Shown here one piece after another: positions 8,059 to 16,219 of a stretch of 64,000 bases of DNA (positions are counted from its first letter, which is position 1; each line of letters begins with the position of its first letter). The position numbers and the translations under genes are program-made. The DNA lies in the NCBI GenBank assembly GCA_964637235.1, contig CAZWVR010000001.1:4684-68683 (forward strand), written 5' to 3'. Under the pieces are notes generated by a model. That model did no database searches and was not told the origin of the DNA. It was given only the letters and a program-made list of their open reading frames with translations. The stretch comes from CAZWVR01 sp964637235. GTDB taxonomy: Bacteria; Bacteroidota; Bacteroidia; Bacteroidales; S143-33.

Positions 8059-9264
8059 TTATAAATCAAAGAAAAATTCAATTGAAGTGCTTCTTAAAGA
8101 AAATAGTTTGCTGATATCTTCGTTGGTTAAGACACCTTTATATATGTATGTAGAATTTCGGAGAGATTTATTTATTCTAATGTACATTTCAAAGCCGCCG
8201 ACTTCGTATATGCGTCTTAATATGGGGACTAATACATTATTTAGTGCAATAGAGGTGGTCATAGGTATTTTTGAAGCTAAGTTAGGGATACAGTAATGAA
8301 GTATATTGTGTTTAATGTAGTAAGGTTCCTTGAATGATGTAATTCGGGAAGTTTCTATTATTGTGCCAGCATCGATTTTAAGGTCTATAATTATGGAGTA
8401 ATGTGGCATTTGTTTTACCATTTCTTCGGTGATAATAAATGTTTCGTTTGGGGAGCGTTTCATAGAATTTATTAACACATCAGCTTCTTTTAGTGCTTTT
8501 TCTATTTCGATGGTATTTATGGTTGAAGTATATATATGATTACCAAATATGTGTCGTATTTCTGAAAGTTTTTTAATTGATTTTTCAAAGACTTTTACAT
8601 TTGCTCCGAGCCCCAGTGCTGTTCTAATTGCTTGCCTTGCAGAGATATCAGTACCAAAAATTACTACATTTGCAGGTGGTACACCTGTTATACCTCCTAA
8701 CATAATTCCTTTGCCTGTTTCTGTGGAGTTGCTAAGTAATTCAGCAGCAATCATAATAGACATACTTCCAATTATCTCACCGATGACTTGTAAAAATGGA
8801 TTAAATCCATCTTCGTCGGTGTAGTATTCGTATGCTATTGCGGTCGTTTTTTTTGCCATTAGAATTTCAAAGTTTTCTTTACGTTGGGTAGTTAGGTTTA
8901 AAGCTGATATTATTATTCTGTTTTTATTGAGAGCTTCCAATTCTCTACGGGTAAGAGGTCCTACTTTAATGATAATTGATGCATTTTGGAATATTTCATT
9001 TTTATCATAGGTAATTTTTGCTCCGCTTTTTATATAGTCATTATTAGTGTATCCTGCTTTTAGACCTGCTTCGTTTTCTATAAGTATCTTGTATCCTAAT
9101 TTTACAAGTGTTTCTACTCCTTCTGGAGTTAATGGAACACGGCTTTCCTCTGGGTTATTGTCTTTTGGAATTCCGATAATATTTTGTTGGAATTGTCGTT
9201 TAAGTAGGGCTAATTCTTCTTTCGATTGAAGAGAATATTTGCTTTTTTCAATATTTATCTCCAT
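8059..9264 (-). CDS. Alanine dehydrogenase-like (AlaDH/PNT family) protein with altered nucleotide loop
   Basis: A 401-residue protein of the alanine dehydrogenase/pyridine nucleotide transhydrogenase family. Residues 29-180 form the N-terminal AlaDH/PNT domain (GIPKDNNPEESRVPLTPEGV, KVGP with Lys100). Residues 185-350 form the nucleotide domain, ending in IDAGTIIETSRITSF and HYCIPNLASKIPMTTSIAL. Canonical enzymes convert L-alanine to pyruvate with NAD. Two departures are visible: the loop normally read as GAGTVG is GTDISA at 204-209, and the substrate-binding His of the YLHLA motif is replaced (SALNL, Asn123). My recollection is that other Bacteroidota homologues also lack that His; the loss of the glycine loop looks more unusual. 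Activity with NAD is therefore uncertain. A well-formed promoter lies upstream at 9286-9316. Confidence 0.82.
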   Translation of the reverse strand: MEINIEKSKYSLQSKEELALLKRQFQQNIIGIPKDNNPEESRVPLTPEGVETLVKLGYKILIENEAGLKAGYTNNDYIKSGAKITYDKNEIFQNASIIIKVGPLTRRELEALNKNRIIISALNLTTQRKENFEILMAKKTTAIAYEYYTDEDGFNPFLQVIGEIIGSMSIMIAAELLSNSTETGKGIMLGGITGVPPANVVIFGTDISARQAIRTALGLGANVKVFEKSIKKLSEIRHIFGNHIYTSTINTIEIEKALKEADVLINSMKRSPNETFIITEEMVKQMPHYSIIIDLKIDAGTIIETSRITSFKEPYYIKHNILHYCIPNLASKIPMTTSIALNNVLVPILRRIYEVGGFEMYIRINKSLRNSTYIYKGVLTNEDISKLFSLRSTSIEFFFDL

Positions 9265-9285
9265 ATCATTTTTTTAAGTATCTGA

Positions 9286-9316
9286 CAAAATTAGGTAAAA
9301 AATGGTTAATAGTCAA
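9286..9316 (-). promoter_or_regulatory. Bacteroidota-type promoter for the alanine dehydrogenase-like gene
   Basis: On the minus strand a TTG (9316-9314) is followed after exactly 20 bases by TAATTTTG (9293-9286), which fits the Bacteroidota consensus TTG-N(about 17-23)-TAnnTTTG. The coding start at 9264 leaves a leader of roughly 15 bases. Confidence 0.65.
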
Positions 9317-9351
9317 TTTTTTTAGTATTGAATTTTTATTTTTTTTAATAG

Positions 9352-10071
9352 CTATAATATAAATTCAATTTCTTTAAAGTTAAAAGTTTGTATTTTATTG
9401 TTAACCTTTAATTTTAGTCTTCCGAATTCATCTATACCTTCAATAACTGCCTGAAATTTAGTGTATTGAGTTTTAAACCATTGGATAGATTTATAATTAT
9501 AAAGTTTCTGCTGGTATTCAGTAGATAGATTATGATTGTTTAGTGTTTGAAGTCGTTTAAATATAAAATTTTTTAAAGTAAAAAGTTCAGTAATGATATC
9601 TAATTCTTTATTTTTCAGAAGTTTTAATGATGTAGCATTTATTTCGGGAGGGAATAAAGTTTGATTTATATTTATGCCGATACCTATAATTGATGTACTT
9701 ATCAGTGTTGAGTTTATTTTGTTCTCAATGAGTATTCCACAGATTTTTTTTGAATTTACAAGGATATCATTAGGCCATTTTATTTTGCCTTGAATTTTAT
9801 GATATTGCAAATAATCGATTATTGCTAATGCTGTTGTTTGTAGTAGGGCTAATTGTTTTGTAATTGGTATTTGCTGTTTTATTATTACAGATAGAAGTAG
9901 GTTTTTATTTTTTTGACTATGCCAAGAATTGCTCCCAGTTCCTTTACCATTAGTTTGATAGTGAGCAAATATTATACTCTTGTTGGGTAATTTTTGTAGG
10001 TTCCTTTCGGCATATTTGTTTGTGGAATCTGTGATAGGCAATTCTATAAGTAAAGAATATTTAGTTTTCAT
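9352..10071 (-). CDS. birA: Biotin--[acetyl-CoA-carboxylase] ligase
   Basis: A 239-residue protein matching the catalytic domain of biotin protein ligase. It has DSTNKYAE near the N-terminus, the biotinyl-AMP loop GKGTGSNSW (42-50), KWPNDILVNSKKICGILIE (98-116) with the conserved Lys of KWPND, and a small C-terminal beta domain (ending FKEIEFIL). It activates biotin with ATP and attaches it to the carrier lysine of biotin-dependent carboxylases in the cytoplasm. There is no N-terminal winged-helix, so it should not act as a repressor. The loop lacks the classical GRGRRG form, but the GxxxGxxSW pattern is what Bacteroidota homologues typically show. The start overlaps the end of the upstream lipoprotein gene by 11 bases, suggesting translational coupling. 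Confidence 0.93.
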   Translation of the reverse strand: MKTKYSLLIELPITDSTNKYAERNLQKLPNKSIIFAHYQTNGKGTGSNSWHSQKNKNLLLSVIIKQQIPITKQLALLQTTALAIIDYLQYHKIQGKIKWPNDILVNSKKICGILIENKINSTLISTSIIGIGININQTLFPPEINATSLKLLKNKELDIITELFTLKNFIFKRLQTLNNHNLSTEYQQKLYNYKSIQWFKTQYTKFQAVIEGIDEFGRLKLKVNNKIQTFNFKEIEFIL

Positions 10072-10684
10072 TTTCGTAGTAAAGATAATTGTAGAATACT
10101 TTATTATTTCTGCGGATATTTAATTCAGCTTGTTGCATATAGTTTAAAAAATTGTCTATAAGCTTATTAGCGATATTTTCAGAGTTGAGATTTTCTTTAT
10201 TTTTTTTGGGGCACAATTTATTTTCTGAAATAATTTTTTGTATCTGGGGAGTAATATTTTTTACTATTTTGTCTCTATAAATCAATTCAAAATAATGTGT
10301 AATACTCATAGAATCTACATTTTGATTAGGTAGGAGTATATTATCGCCTTTAAGTAGAGAATATGGATTTTCTACTGTGAAATTGTCTATATTTTCGGTA
10401 AAAATTTCTAATAGAGAAGGGAGAATCTTTTTTGTGAGTTTATATATACATTTGTTGTATTGCTGTATTATGCTTGTATCTTGCCAAAATATGTCTTGTT
10501 TAAAATTAATTTTTTGTTCTTTTATATCTTTATTAAGCTGATTAGCAGCATATTTTGTAGAATGTTTTAGAATTTGTATAATGGCATTATTATAGTCATC
10601 AATGTTTAGTTTCTTGTTTTGTTGGCAGGAAATATAGAAAATGCTTAGGGGAAGTAGTATTGTTAAATATAGAATTTTTTTCAT
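10061..10684 (-). CDS. Hypothetical lipoprotein
   Basis: The ATG at 10684 is chosen because MKKILYLTILLPLSIFYISC is a textbook lipoprotein signal (lipobox YISC) and because a promoter ends upstream at 10738; the longer in-frame start at 10768 would lie upstream of the predicted transcription start. The mature protein, about 190 residues, is Lys/Asn/Ile rich and looks largely helical (NAIIQILKHSTKYAANQLNK, ENIANKLIDNFLNYMQQAEL). No family recognised. It overlaps birA by 11 bases and is divergent from the small membrane protein at 10778. Confidence 0.65.
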   Translation of the reverse strand: MKKILYLTILLPLSIFYISCQQNKKLNIDDYNNAIIQILKHSTKYAANQLNKDIKEQKINFKQDIFWQDTSIIQQYNKCIYKLTKKILPSLLEIFTENIDNFTVENPYSLLKGDNILLPNQNVDSMSITHYFELIYRDKIVKNITPQIQKIISENKLCPKKNKENLNSENIANKLIDNFLNYMQQAELNIRRNNKVFYNYLYYENEN

Positions 10685-10686
10685 AC

Positions 10687-10716
10687 TTGCATATTTTAGA
10701 AAAAGCGTTATTTTTG
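10687..10716 (+). promoter_or_regulatory. Bacteroidota-type promoter for the membrane protein at 10778
   Basis: TTG at 10687-10689, 19-base spacer, TATTTTTG at 10709-10716. It drives rightward transcription towards the ATG at 10778 and lies back to back with the leftward promoter at 10738-10768. Confidence 0.55.
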
Positions 10717-10737
10717 GTAAAAATATAAGCTTCAATT

Positions 10738-10768
10738 CAAAGTTAATATAAAAATAAGAAAAGAACAA
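10738..10768 (-). promoter_or_regulatory. Bacteroidota-type promoter for the lipoprotein-birA unit
   Basis: On the minus strand TTG (10768-10766 read in reverse; CAA at 10766-10768) is followed after 20 bases by TAACTTTG (10745-10738). The lipoprotein ATG is at 10684, so the leader would be about 45 bases. Confidence 0.6.
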
Positions 10769-10777
10769 ATTTTATTA

Positions 10778-11290
10778 GTGATGGGATTTGGGTTTATACA
10801 TATAAAGGGATGGAAAAGTTTTCCAATAAAAACTGAAAAATCGGAATTTATTAGGAAATATATTTATTTTTTAGAGCAAGAATTGAAAAGTTCGGCAATA
10901 CATAATGTTGTAGTTAAAGATAGAGAGGTAAAGTTTAGAGCTCCGATATTTCGTTTTGTATGGAATGGATGGAATCGTTTTAATCCTGTTTCGAGAGGAG
11001 AGTTTCATTTTCGTAGCATTGCGAATTTTGGCATTGTGGAATACAGAATATGGTTTTTAGAATTTTTTGTTTTAGCATTGATTTTTAGTATTATACCATT
11101 TTTTGGTATATTTCCATCTTTGTTTTGGCGGATTATAGCTTTATTAACGATATGGATAATTTATTTGATAAATATTTTGATAGCAACTCATAGAATAGAA
11201 AATTACTTAGGGAAGCTTGCCCATAAGTTAAATAAGGAGTTGCAGAAGCCTATAAATAGAGATATTCAATTTCAGAAGTACAATAGTTAG
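10778..11290 (+). CDS. Small membrane protein of unknown function
   Basis: A 170-residue protein with an N-terminal soluble part (residues 1-90, with WKSFPIKTEKSEFIRKYIYF and the aromatic FRFVWNGWNRFNPVSRGEF), two adjacent transmembrane helices (about 92-112 and 117-140), and a charged C-terminal helix (HRIENYLGKLAHKLNKELQK). Both ends probably face the cytoplasm. It is the only plus-strand gene between minus-strand runs and has its own candidate promoter. The coding frame is free of stops over its length and its codon use resembles its neighbours, so it is likely real. I recognise no family. Confidence 0.7.
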   Translation: MMGFGFIHIKGWKSFPIKTEKSEFIRKYIYFLEQELKSSAIHNVVVKDREVKFRAPIFRFVWNGWNRFNPVSRGEFHFRSIANFGIVEYRIWFLEFFVLALIFSIIPFFGIFPSLFWRIIALLTIWIIYLINILIATHRIENYLGKLAHKLNKELQKPINRDIQFQKYNS

Positions 11291-11334
11291 CTATTTTTAG
11301 AGTGCTTAGGTTGAGTTTTTAAAATTTTAGCAAG

Positions 11335-12648
11335 TTATTTAAAGACGTATCTCATCAGATCATTGCCTAATGCGAGTAATATAAGCATCAATAATAGAAT
11401 AAAACCGATAATTTGCATAATTTCTAAGAATTTATCACTTGGTTTTCGTCCTGTTATCATTTCGTACAAAGCAAATACTGCATGTCCGCCGTCTAATCCG
11501 GGGATTGGCAGAAGATTTAATACAGCGAGCATAATTGATAGAAATGCAGTTAAACGCCAGAAAATTTGCCAGTCCCAAGTTTTACTAAACATTCTACCGA
11601 TACTAATGAAGCTACCTACGGATTTATAAGCTCCTGTTTTGGGAGTTATCAAGAGTTTTAGTTGTTTTAGCATACTGTTTACGCCATCAATTCCTAATTG
11701 AAAGCCTTTTGGGATGGCTTGCCAGAAATTGTAATGGATTGTTTTTATTCTATAGAATTTAGCTAGATTAACTTCTGGATAGACGCCTATTTTTCCACTT
11801 TTAGGTACTACTAAGCTTGTTTTAATGGTATCTTTATTGCGTAAGATAGTTAATGTTATAGTATCCAATTTATGTTTTTGGAGGCTATCTTTTAATTGAT
11901 CAAAAAAATTGATTTTATAGCCATTGAAGCCAATAATTTTATCCCCTTTTTTAAGTCCGTGTTTTTTAGCTACGGAATTTTTTGTAAAATCGGATATTAT
12001 CATAGGTAATCGTGGAGTTATTATAAATTTTTGATGTTGAAGGAGTTTTTCTAATTTTTTTCCAGAAAAGTCAATTGTAATAGTATCATTATTTCGGATT
12101 ACAGTTAAGTTGTGAGGTTCATTGAGTATCAGCTGTTTTGTAATATCAAAGAATTTTTTTACAGATTTTCCATTAACTGCAATAATTCTATCTCCATTAC
12201 GTAATCCTAATTCTTGTCCTAAGGAGTCGACCATTATTCCTTTTACTTCGTTAGTTGGGATATATTGTTCGCCCCAGCTGAGGGCAATACCTATATATAT
12301 TATAACAGCTAGAATGAAATTAAAAAGAACACCGGCTATCATTACTATAAATCGTTGCCATGCAGGTTTAGCGCGGAATTCCCATGGTTGTGGCGGCTTT
12401 TTTAATTGTTCTTTATCCATAGATTCATCTATCATTCCAGCTATTTTGACATATCCTCCTAATGGTAGCCAACCTATTCCGTATTCTGTTTCGCCTTTTT
12501 TTATTTTGAATAAGGAAAACCACGGATTAAAAAATAGGTAAAATTTTTCTACCTTCATTTTGAACATCTTAGCAGCTAAGAAATGTCCCAATTCATGAAT
12601 AAAAACTAAAATACTTAAACTTAATATTAGTTGGATTACCTGTGTCAT
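11335..12648 (-). CDS. rseP: RseP-type site-2 intramembrane zinc metalloprotease
   Basis: A 437-residue M50 protease. The zinc-binding HELGH is at residues 18-22 in the first transmembrane helix, and the second metal motif LPIPGLDGGH is at 380-389. Membrane helices lie at about 5-25, 100-122, 365-385 and 410-430, with two PDZ domains in the periplasmic part (about 130-200 and 210-285, the latter with AKKHGLKKGDKIIGFNG). RseP-type proteases cut anti-sigma factors and signal peptide remnants within the inner membrane. It ends the minus-strand run that includes a symporter and a DUF4296 lipoprotein; the latter gene ends 24 bases upstream, so co-transcription is likely. Confidence 0.94.
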   Translation of the reverse strand: MTQVIQLILSLSILVFIHELGHFLAAKMFKMKVEKFYLFFNPWFSLFKIKKGETEYGIGWLPLGGYVKIAGMIDESMDKEQLKKPPQPWEFRAKPAWQRFIVMIAGVLFNFILAVIIYIGIALSWGEQYIPTNEVKGIMVDSLGQELGLRNGDRIIAVNGKSVKKFFDITKQLILNEPHNLTVIRNNDTITIDFSGKKLEKLLQHQKFIITPRLPMIISDFTKNSVAKKHGLKKGDKIIGFNGYKINFFDQLKDSLQKHKLDTITLTILRNKDTIKTSLVVPKSGKIGVYPEVNLAKFYRIKTIHYNFWQAIPKGFQLGIDGVNSMLKQLKLLITPKTGAYKSVGSFISIGRMFSKTWDWQIFWRLTAFLSIMLAVLNLLPIPGLDGGHAVFALYEMITGRKPSDKFLEIMQIIGFILLLMLILLALGNDLMRYVFK

Positions 12649-12672
12649 CAGTCAAAATTTTTGCAAACTTAA

Positions 12673-13431
12673 TTATTTTTTTTGTTTTTTCTCATAAGGC
12701 TTATATGTTAGCATTATATTTTTGATTTTCAGATGCATATATGTTGTTTTAGGATCGTGAAATATAAGATAGCCTGCAATGAATTTGGGGGTGTAGTTTG
12801 TGTCTGTGTTTATTGATACTTCATAGTTATGCCATATGTTATCGCGACTGGTAATATTGATTACATTTTTGGGACTTATTGTATCTTTATAAATTACAAA
12901 AATTTTCATTCGTGGGAAATATGTTAAGTCGTCAGAAAATGATTTTATTTTTGCGCTTAAAGTATAATATCCTTGTCCGGGAGCTTTAATTTTAAAAAAG
13001 AATGATGATGTATCGCCGCGTATTGAGTATTCTTGTTTTTTATTCCAGATATTTAAGCCCATAAGTTTTAATCTTTCCAATGAGTCAAGTATTTGATAAC
13101 GATTATTAAGAGTGTCATATATAGTCTGATACATTTGAAAGAATGCTTGAATATCTTTCATATAGTAATAGAAGGATTTGTAGAATTGTTTTCGGGTAAT
13201 TTTGTATTTTTTAAAAATTTGATTGTAATATGAGAGTGATTCTGGTTTTGGCAGAGTTCTGTCATATAGTCCATTTTTCGTAAGTAAAGCGTCGGCGATG
13301 TGGATATCTGCAAGTATTTTTATTAATTTGCTTTTTGGGATTATGTCTTTTTCTTGTTTTTCTTTTTTGCAACTGATTGTTAAAGATAGTGATATAAATA
13401 AGAGATATATCGTAATTTTGTAGAATTTCAT
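12673..13431 (-). CDS. DUF4296 lipoprotein
   Basis: A 252-residue lipoprotein (signal ending LTISCKK, Cys21). Residues 35-120 match DUF4296: KLIKILADIHIADALL, then YYNQIFKKYKITRKQFYKSF and a helical segment ending in a Gln/Asp-rich region. The C-terminal half (about 140-245) is beta rich with a Gly-Tyr core (APGQGYYTLSAKIKSF), perhaps a carbohydrate-binding-like jelly roll; that is inference. DUF4296 proteins are Bacteroidota-specific and of unknown function. The gene starts one base after the symporter stop, so they are almost certainly co-transcribed. Confidence 0.82.
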   Translation of the reverse strand: MKFYKITIYLLFISLSLTISCKKEKQEKDIIPKSKLIKILADIHIADALLTKNGLYDRTLPKPESLSYYNQIFKKYKITRKQFYKSFYYYMKDIQAFFQMYQTIYDTLNNRYQILDSLERLKLMGLNIWNKKQEYSIRGDTSSFFFKIKAPGQGYYTLSAKIKSFSDDLTYFPRMKIFVIYKDTISPKNVINITSRDNIWHNYEVSINTDTNYTPKFIAGYLIFHDPKTTYMHLKIKNIMLTYKPYEKKQKK

Positions 13432-13432
13432 T

Positions 13433-14881
13433 TTAAATTTTTTGTTTTCTCGGGAAAATGAACATAAATAAAATAGCGCTTATTCCTGCAACAATAAAAG
13501 TTAATAAACGAGTAGTTAAAATTTGTTCCATACCAGTTAAAATCCAAGTAATAGTAAATGTTATGCCTACGATAATAGTAGCAAAGGCAGCTTTACCGGA
13601 GTAATTGTTAGAGAATAGTGAGAATAATATTACGATAGAAAAAGTTCCGCCGATTCCAGCCCAGACAAAGCTTACTATTGAATATATAAGATTTGATGGA
13701 ACAATATATACGGAACCCAGAGCTAAGACGGCTATAGCAGCTGTGCTAATTCGAGAGTAGTTTAGTTTCTTTTTTTCGTTTGTGATTTTACGTGCTAAGA
13801 TATTTTCGGATAGTTCTGTTGAAGAGAGTATGAGTAATGAGTCAGCAGTAGATATCATTGCAGCGATAGCTCCGGTTATTAAGATACCTGCCATTATAGG
13901 ATGGAAAAGTTTCATAACGACAGCAGGCATTATAAATTCTTGATCACTAAAGTGGTTAGGTCCAAAGATAGCTATTCCTAACCAACCTATTGATAGAGCT
14001 CCTACGTATGCTATCAATGTCCAAATTATGCTGATATTTCTAGCTTGGATAGCTTCTTTATGGCTTCTTATAGCCATAAATCTTGTTGTGACTTGTGGTT
14101 GACCCCCGAAATAGCCTAATATCCATGAGATACCGGATACAATCATTACGCCAGCGGCGAATCCTTTGACCCCGTGAGTAAGTGAGGCATATTCTCCGCC
14201 TGCTTTATGTAGGGCTTCTGATATAGAAGTAGCGTATAAATCAGGATGGTGAGCGATATAATAGATACCTACTATTGGAGTGATTATCAGTGTTGTAATC
14301 ATAATTAGTGCTTGTACTACATCGGTGTACATAACGCTTCTTAAACCTCCTACTAATGTATAGGGAATGATAATTAGCATTGTTAATATCATTCCGATAT
14401 TTTTATCTAAGTGGAACATTGTTTCTAAGGTTTTGCCGCCTCCTAAGAGTTGTGCTCCTACGTAAAAAAAGAAAAAGAATACTATTGTTAAACTACTCAG
14501 AATTCGTATAGGTTGGGAGAAATCTGCGTGTTTTTTAGCTAAATAGTCTGTGAATGTTTTTACTTTATATTTTTCAGCTTCTTTTCTAAGACGCCAAGCT
14601 AATAATGACCATGAAAGTATAACTCCTCCTACGCATCCTATTGCAGTCCAGATTTCTTTTAGTCCAAATGCATAGGCTGCTCCGGGAAGTCCTAAAAGTG
14701 CCCAAGAGGATTCTCCGGTAGCTCTTTCTGAAAGTGCAGCTACCCATCCATGAATTTTACGTCCTCCTATTGAATAATCCTCTGCTGTTTTAACTTTTAT
14801 TCCTTGATAAACACCCCAGAGTATCAGCAGAACTAAATATATTACCATTACGGTTAATAGTAATATTTGAGAGTGTTCCAT
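13433..14881 (-). CDS. Sodium:solute symporter (SSS family, PutP-like)
   Basis: A 482-residue polytopic membrane protein with about 13 hydrophobic helices, the expected size of the SSS family. It has SIGGRKIHGWVAALSERATG near TM2, PYTLVGGLRSVMYTDVVQAL in the middle, and GAIAAMISTADSLLILSSTE, matching the family signature with Ser/Thr residues that form the Na2 site. It couples inward sodium movement to uptake of an organic solute; proline is a reasonable guess because the N-terminal region resembles PutP, but the substrate cannot be fixed from sequence. It is followed by the DUF4296 lipoprotein with a single intervening base. Confidence 0.9.
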   Translation of the reverse strand: MEHSQILLLTVMVIYLVLLILWGVYQGIKVKTAEDYSIGGRKIHGWVAALSERATGESSWALLGLPGAAYAFGLKEIWTAIGCVGGVILSWSLLAWRLRKEAEKYKVKTFTDYLAKKHADFSQPIRILSSLTIVFFFFFYVGAQLLGGGKTLETMFHLDKNIGMILTMLIIIPYTLVGGLRSVMYTDVVQALIMITTLIITPIVGIYYIAHHPDLYATSISEALHKAGGEYASLTHGVKGFAAGVMIVSGISWILGYFGGQPQVTTRFMAIRSHKEAIQARNISIIWTLIAYVGALSIGWLGIAIFGPNHFSDQEFIMPAVVMKLFHPIMAGILITGAIAAMISTADSLLILSSTELSENILARKITNEKKKLNYSRISTAAIAVLALGSVYIVPSNLIYSIVSFVWAGIGGTFSIVILFSLFSNNYSGKAAFATIIVGITFTITWILTGMEQILTTRLLTFIVAGISAILFMFIFPRKQKI

Positions 14882-14993
14882 AGTTAATTTTTTGCCAAAT
14901 CTATAAAAAATTTTTGTCTATCCTTTTATTGTTTGTATTGTATTGATTTTTAGGTAATTGTGTCTGGTATGGAGATGGACATTAAATTAGTTT

Positions 14994-16214
14994 TTATTCT
15001 ATGTTGTTTTGCACGGGATATAAAAAATCGTTATAGGGATATCGTTGTACATGGATTTTTTTTGCTTCTTTATATAGTAAATTTTTTAGCTTATCTATGT
15101 TAGTTTTTTCTTTGGCGGATATAAATATTACTTGTTCTTGTTTCATTTGCCAGATGCTTTCAATGTCTTTAAGGGATAGGTTTTCTTTATTTTTTGGTGT
15201 TAAGTCGTATTTATGTTTAGGTTTATATTGGTATGCATCAATTTTATTAAAGACTAATATAGTAGGTTTATTTGCGGCATTTATTTCTTTAAGTATCTGG
15301 TTTACAGCGTGTATATGTTCTTGATAATTGGGATGAGAAATATCCACAATATGCAGTAAGATATCGGCATCTCTGACTTCATCAAGTGTAGATTTAAAAG
15401 CTTCAATAAGAGTTGTAGGTAGTTTTCTTATGAAGCCCACAGTGTCAGAAATTAGTACGGGGATATTTTCTAATTCAATGCGTCTTGTGGTAGTATCCAG
15501 GGTTGCGAAAAGTTTATTTTCTACAAATACATTTGATTTACTCAGGAGGTTCATTAAAGTAGATTTCCCAACATTAGTGTATCCGACTAATGCAATTTTG
15601 ACTAATTTACCGCGTGAGTGTCTTTGTATTTTTTTCTGTTTGTCTATTTTCGAGAGTTTTTCTTTCAGTAGTGCTATTTGCTTTTTAATTCGTCGTCTAT
15701 CAGTTTCTAATTCTTTTTCTCCTGGACCTCTGAGTCCTATACCACCTCTTTGTCTTTCTAAGTGTGTCCATAGACCTTTTAGTCTTGGTAGGAGATATTG
15801 ATATTCTGCTAATTCTACTTGTAATTTTGCATGTGCGGTTCTGGCACGTTGGGCAAAGATTTGTAGTATTAGAAATGTCCTGTCTATTATTTGTTTACCG
15901 ATTTCTTTTGAGATATTAGCATTTTGAGAGGGTGTCAGGTCATCGTCAAAGATTAATACGTCAATGTTGTTTTTTATAACAAAATCTTTTATTTCTTGCA
16001 GTTTACCTTTGCCTACGAATGTTTTTGGATTGGGTTTTTCTAGTCTTTGATAAAATTTTGCTACTGGTTCAATATTGTTTGTTTTTGCTAAGAATTCCAG
16101 TTCGTTTAGATATTCTATGATTTTCTCAGTGGGTTCATCCTTTAATGATACTCCTATCAGTACTGCTCTGGTTATCTGTTTTTTAGTATTATCTACTTGA
16201 AATTTTTGTTTCAT
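14994..16214 (-). CDS. hflX: Ribosome-associated GTPase HflX
   Basis: A 406-residue GTPase. The N-terminal HflX domain (about 15-195) contains FVGKGKLQEIK, IFDDDLTPSQNANI, DRTFLILQIFAQRA and GPGEKELETDRRRI (163 onward). The G domain follows with GYTNVGKST (211-219), DTVGF (257-261) and NKID (323-326). HflX binds the 50S subunit and splits stalled or hibernating 70S ribosomes. Five bases separate it from the upstream TPR-like lipoprotein gene, indicating one transcript. Confidence 0.97.
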   Translation of the reverse strand: MKQKFQVDNTKKQITRAVLIGVSLKDEPTEKIIEYLNELEFLAKTNNIEPVAKFYQRLEKPNPKTFVGKGKLQEIKDFVIKNNIDVLIFDDDLTPSQNANISKEIGKQIIDRTFLILQIFAQRARTAHAKLQVELAEYQYLLPRLKGLWTHLERQRGGIGLRGPGEKELETDRRRIKKQIALLKEKLSKIDKQKKIQRHSRGKLVKIALVGYTNVGKSTLMNLLSKSNVFVENKLFATLDTTTRRIELENIPVLISDTVGFIRKLPTTLIEAFKSTLDEVRDADILLHIVDISHPNYQEHIHAVNQILKEINAANKPTILVFNKIDAYQYKPKHKYDLTPKNKENLSLKDIESIWQMKQEQVIFISAKEKTNIDKLKNLLYKEAKKIHVQRYPYNDFLYPVQNNIE

Positions 16215-16219
16215 AAATT

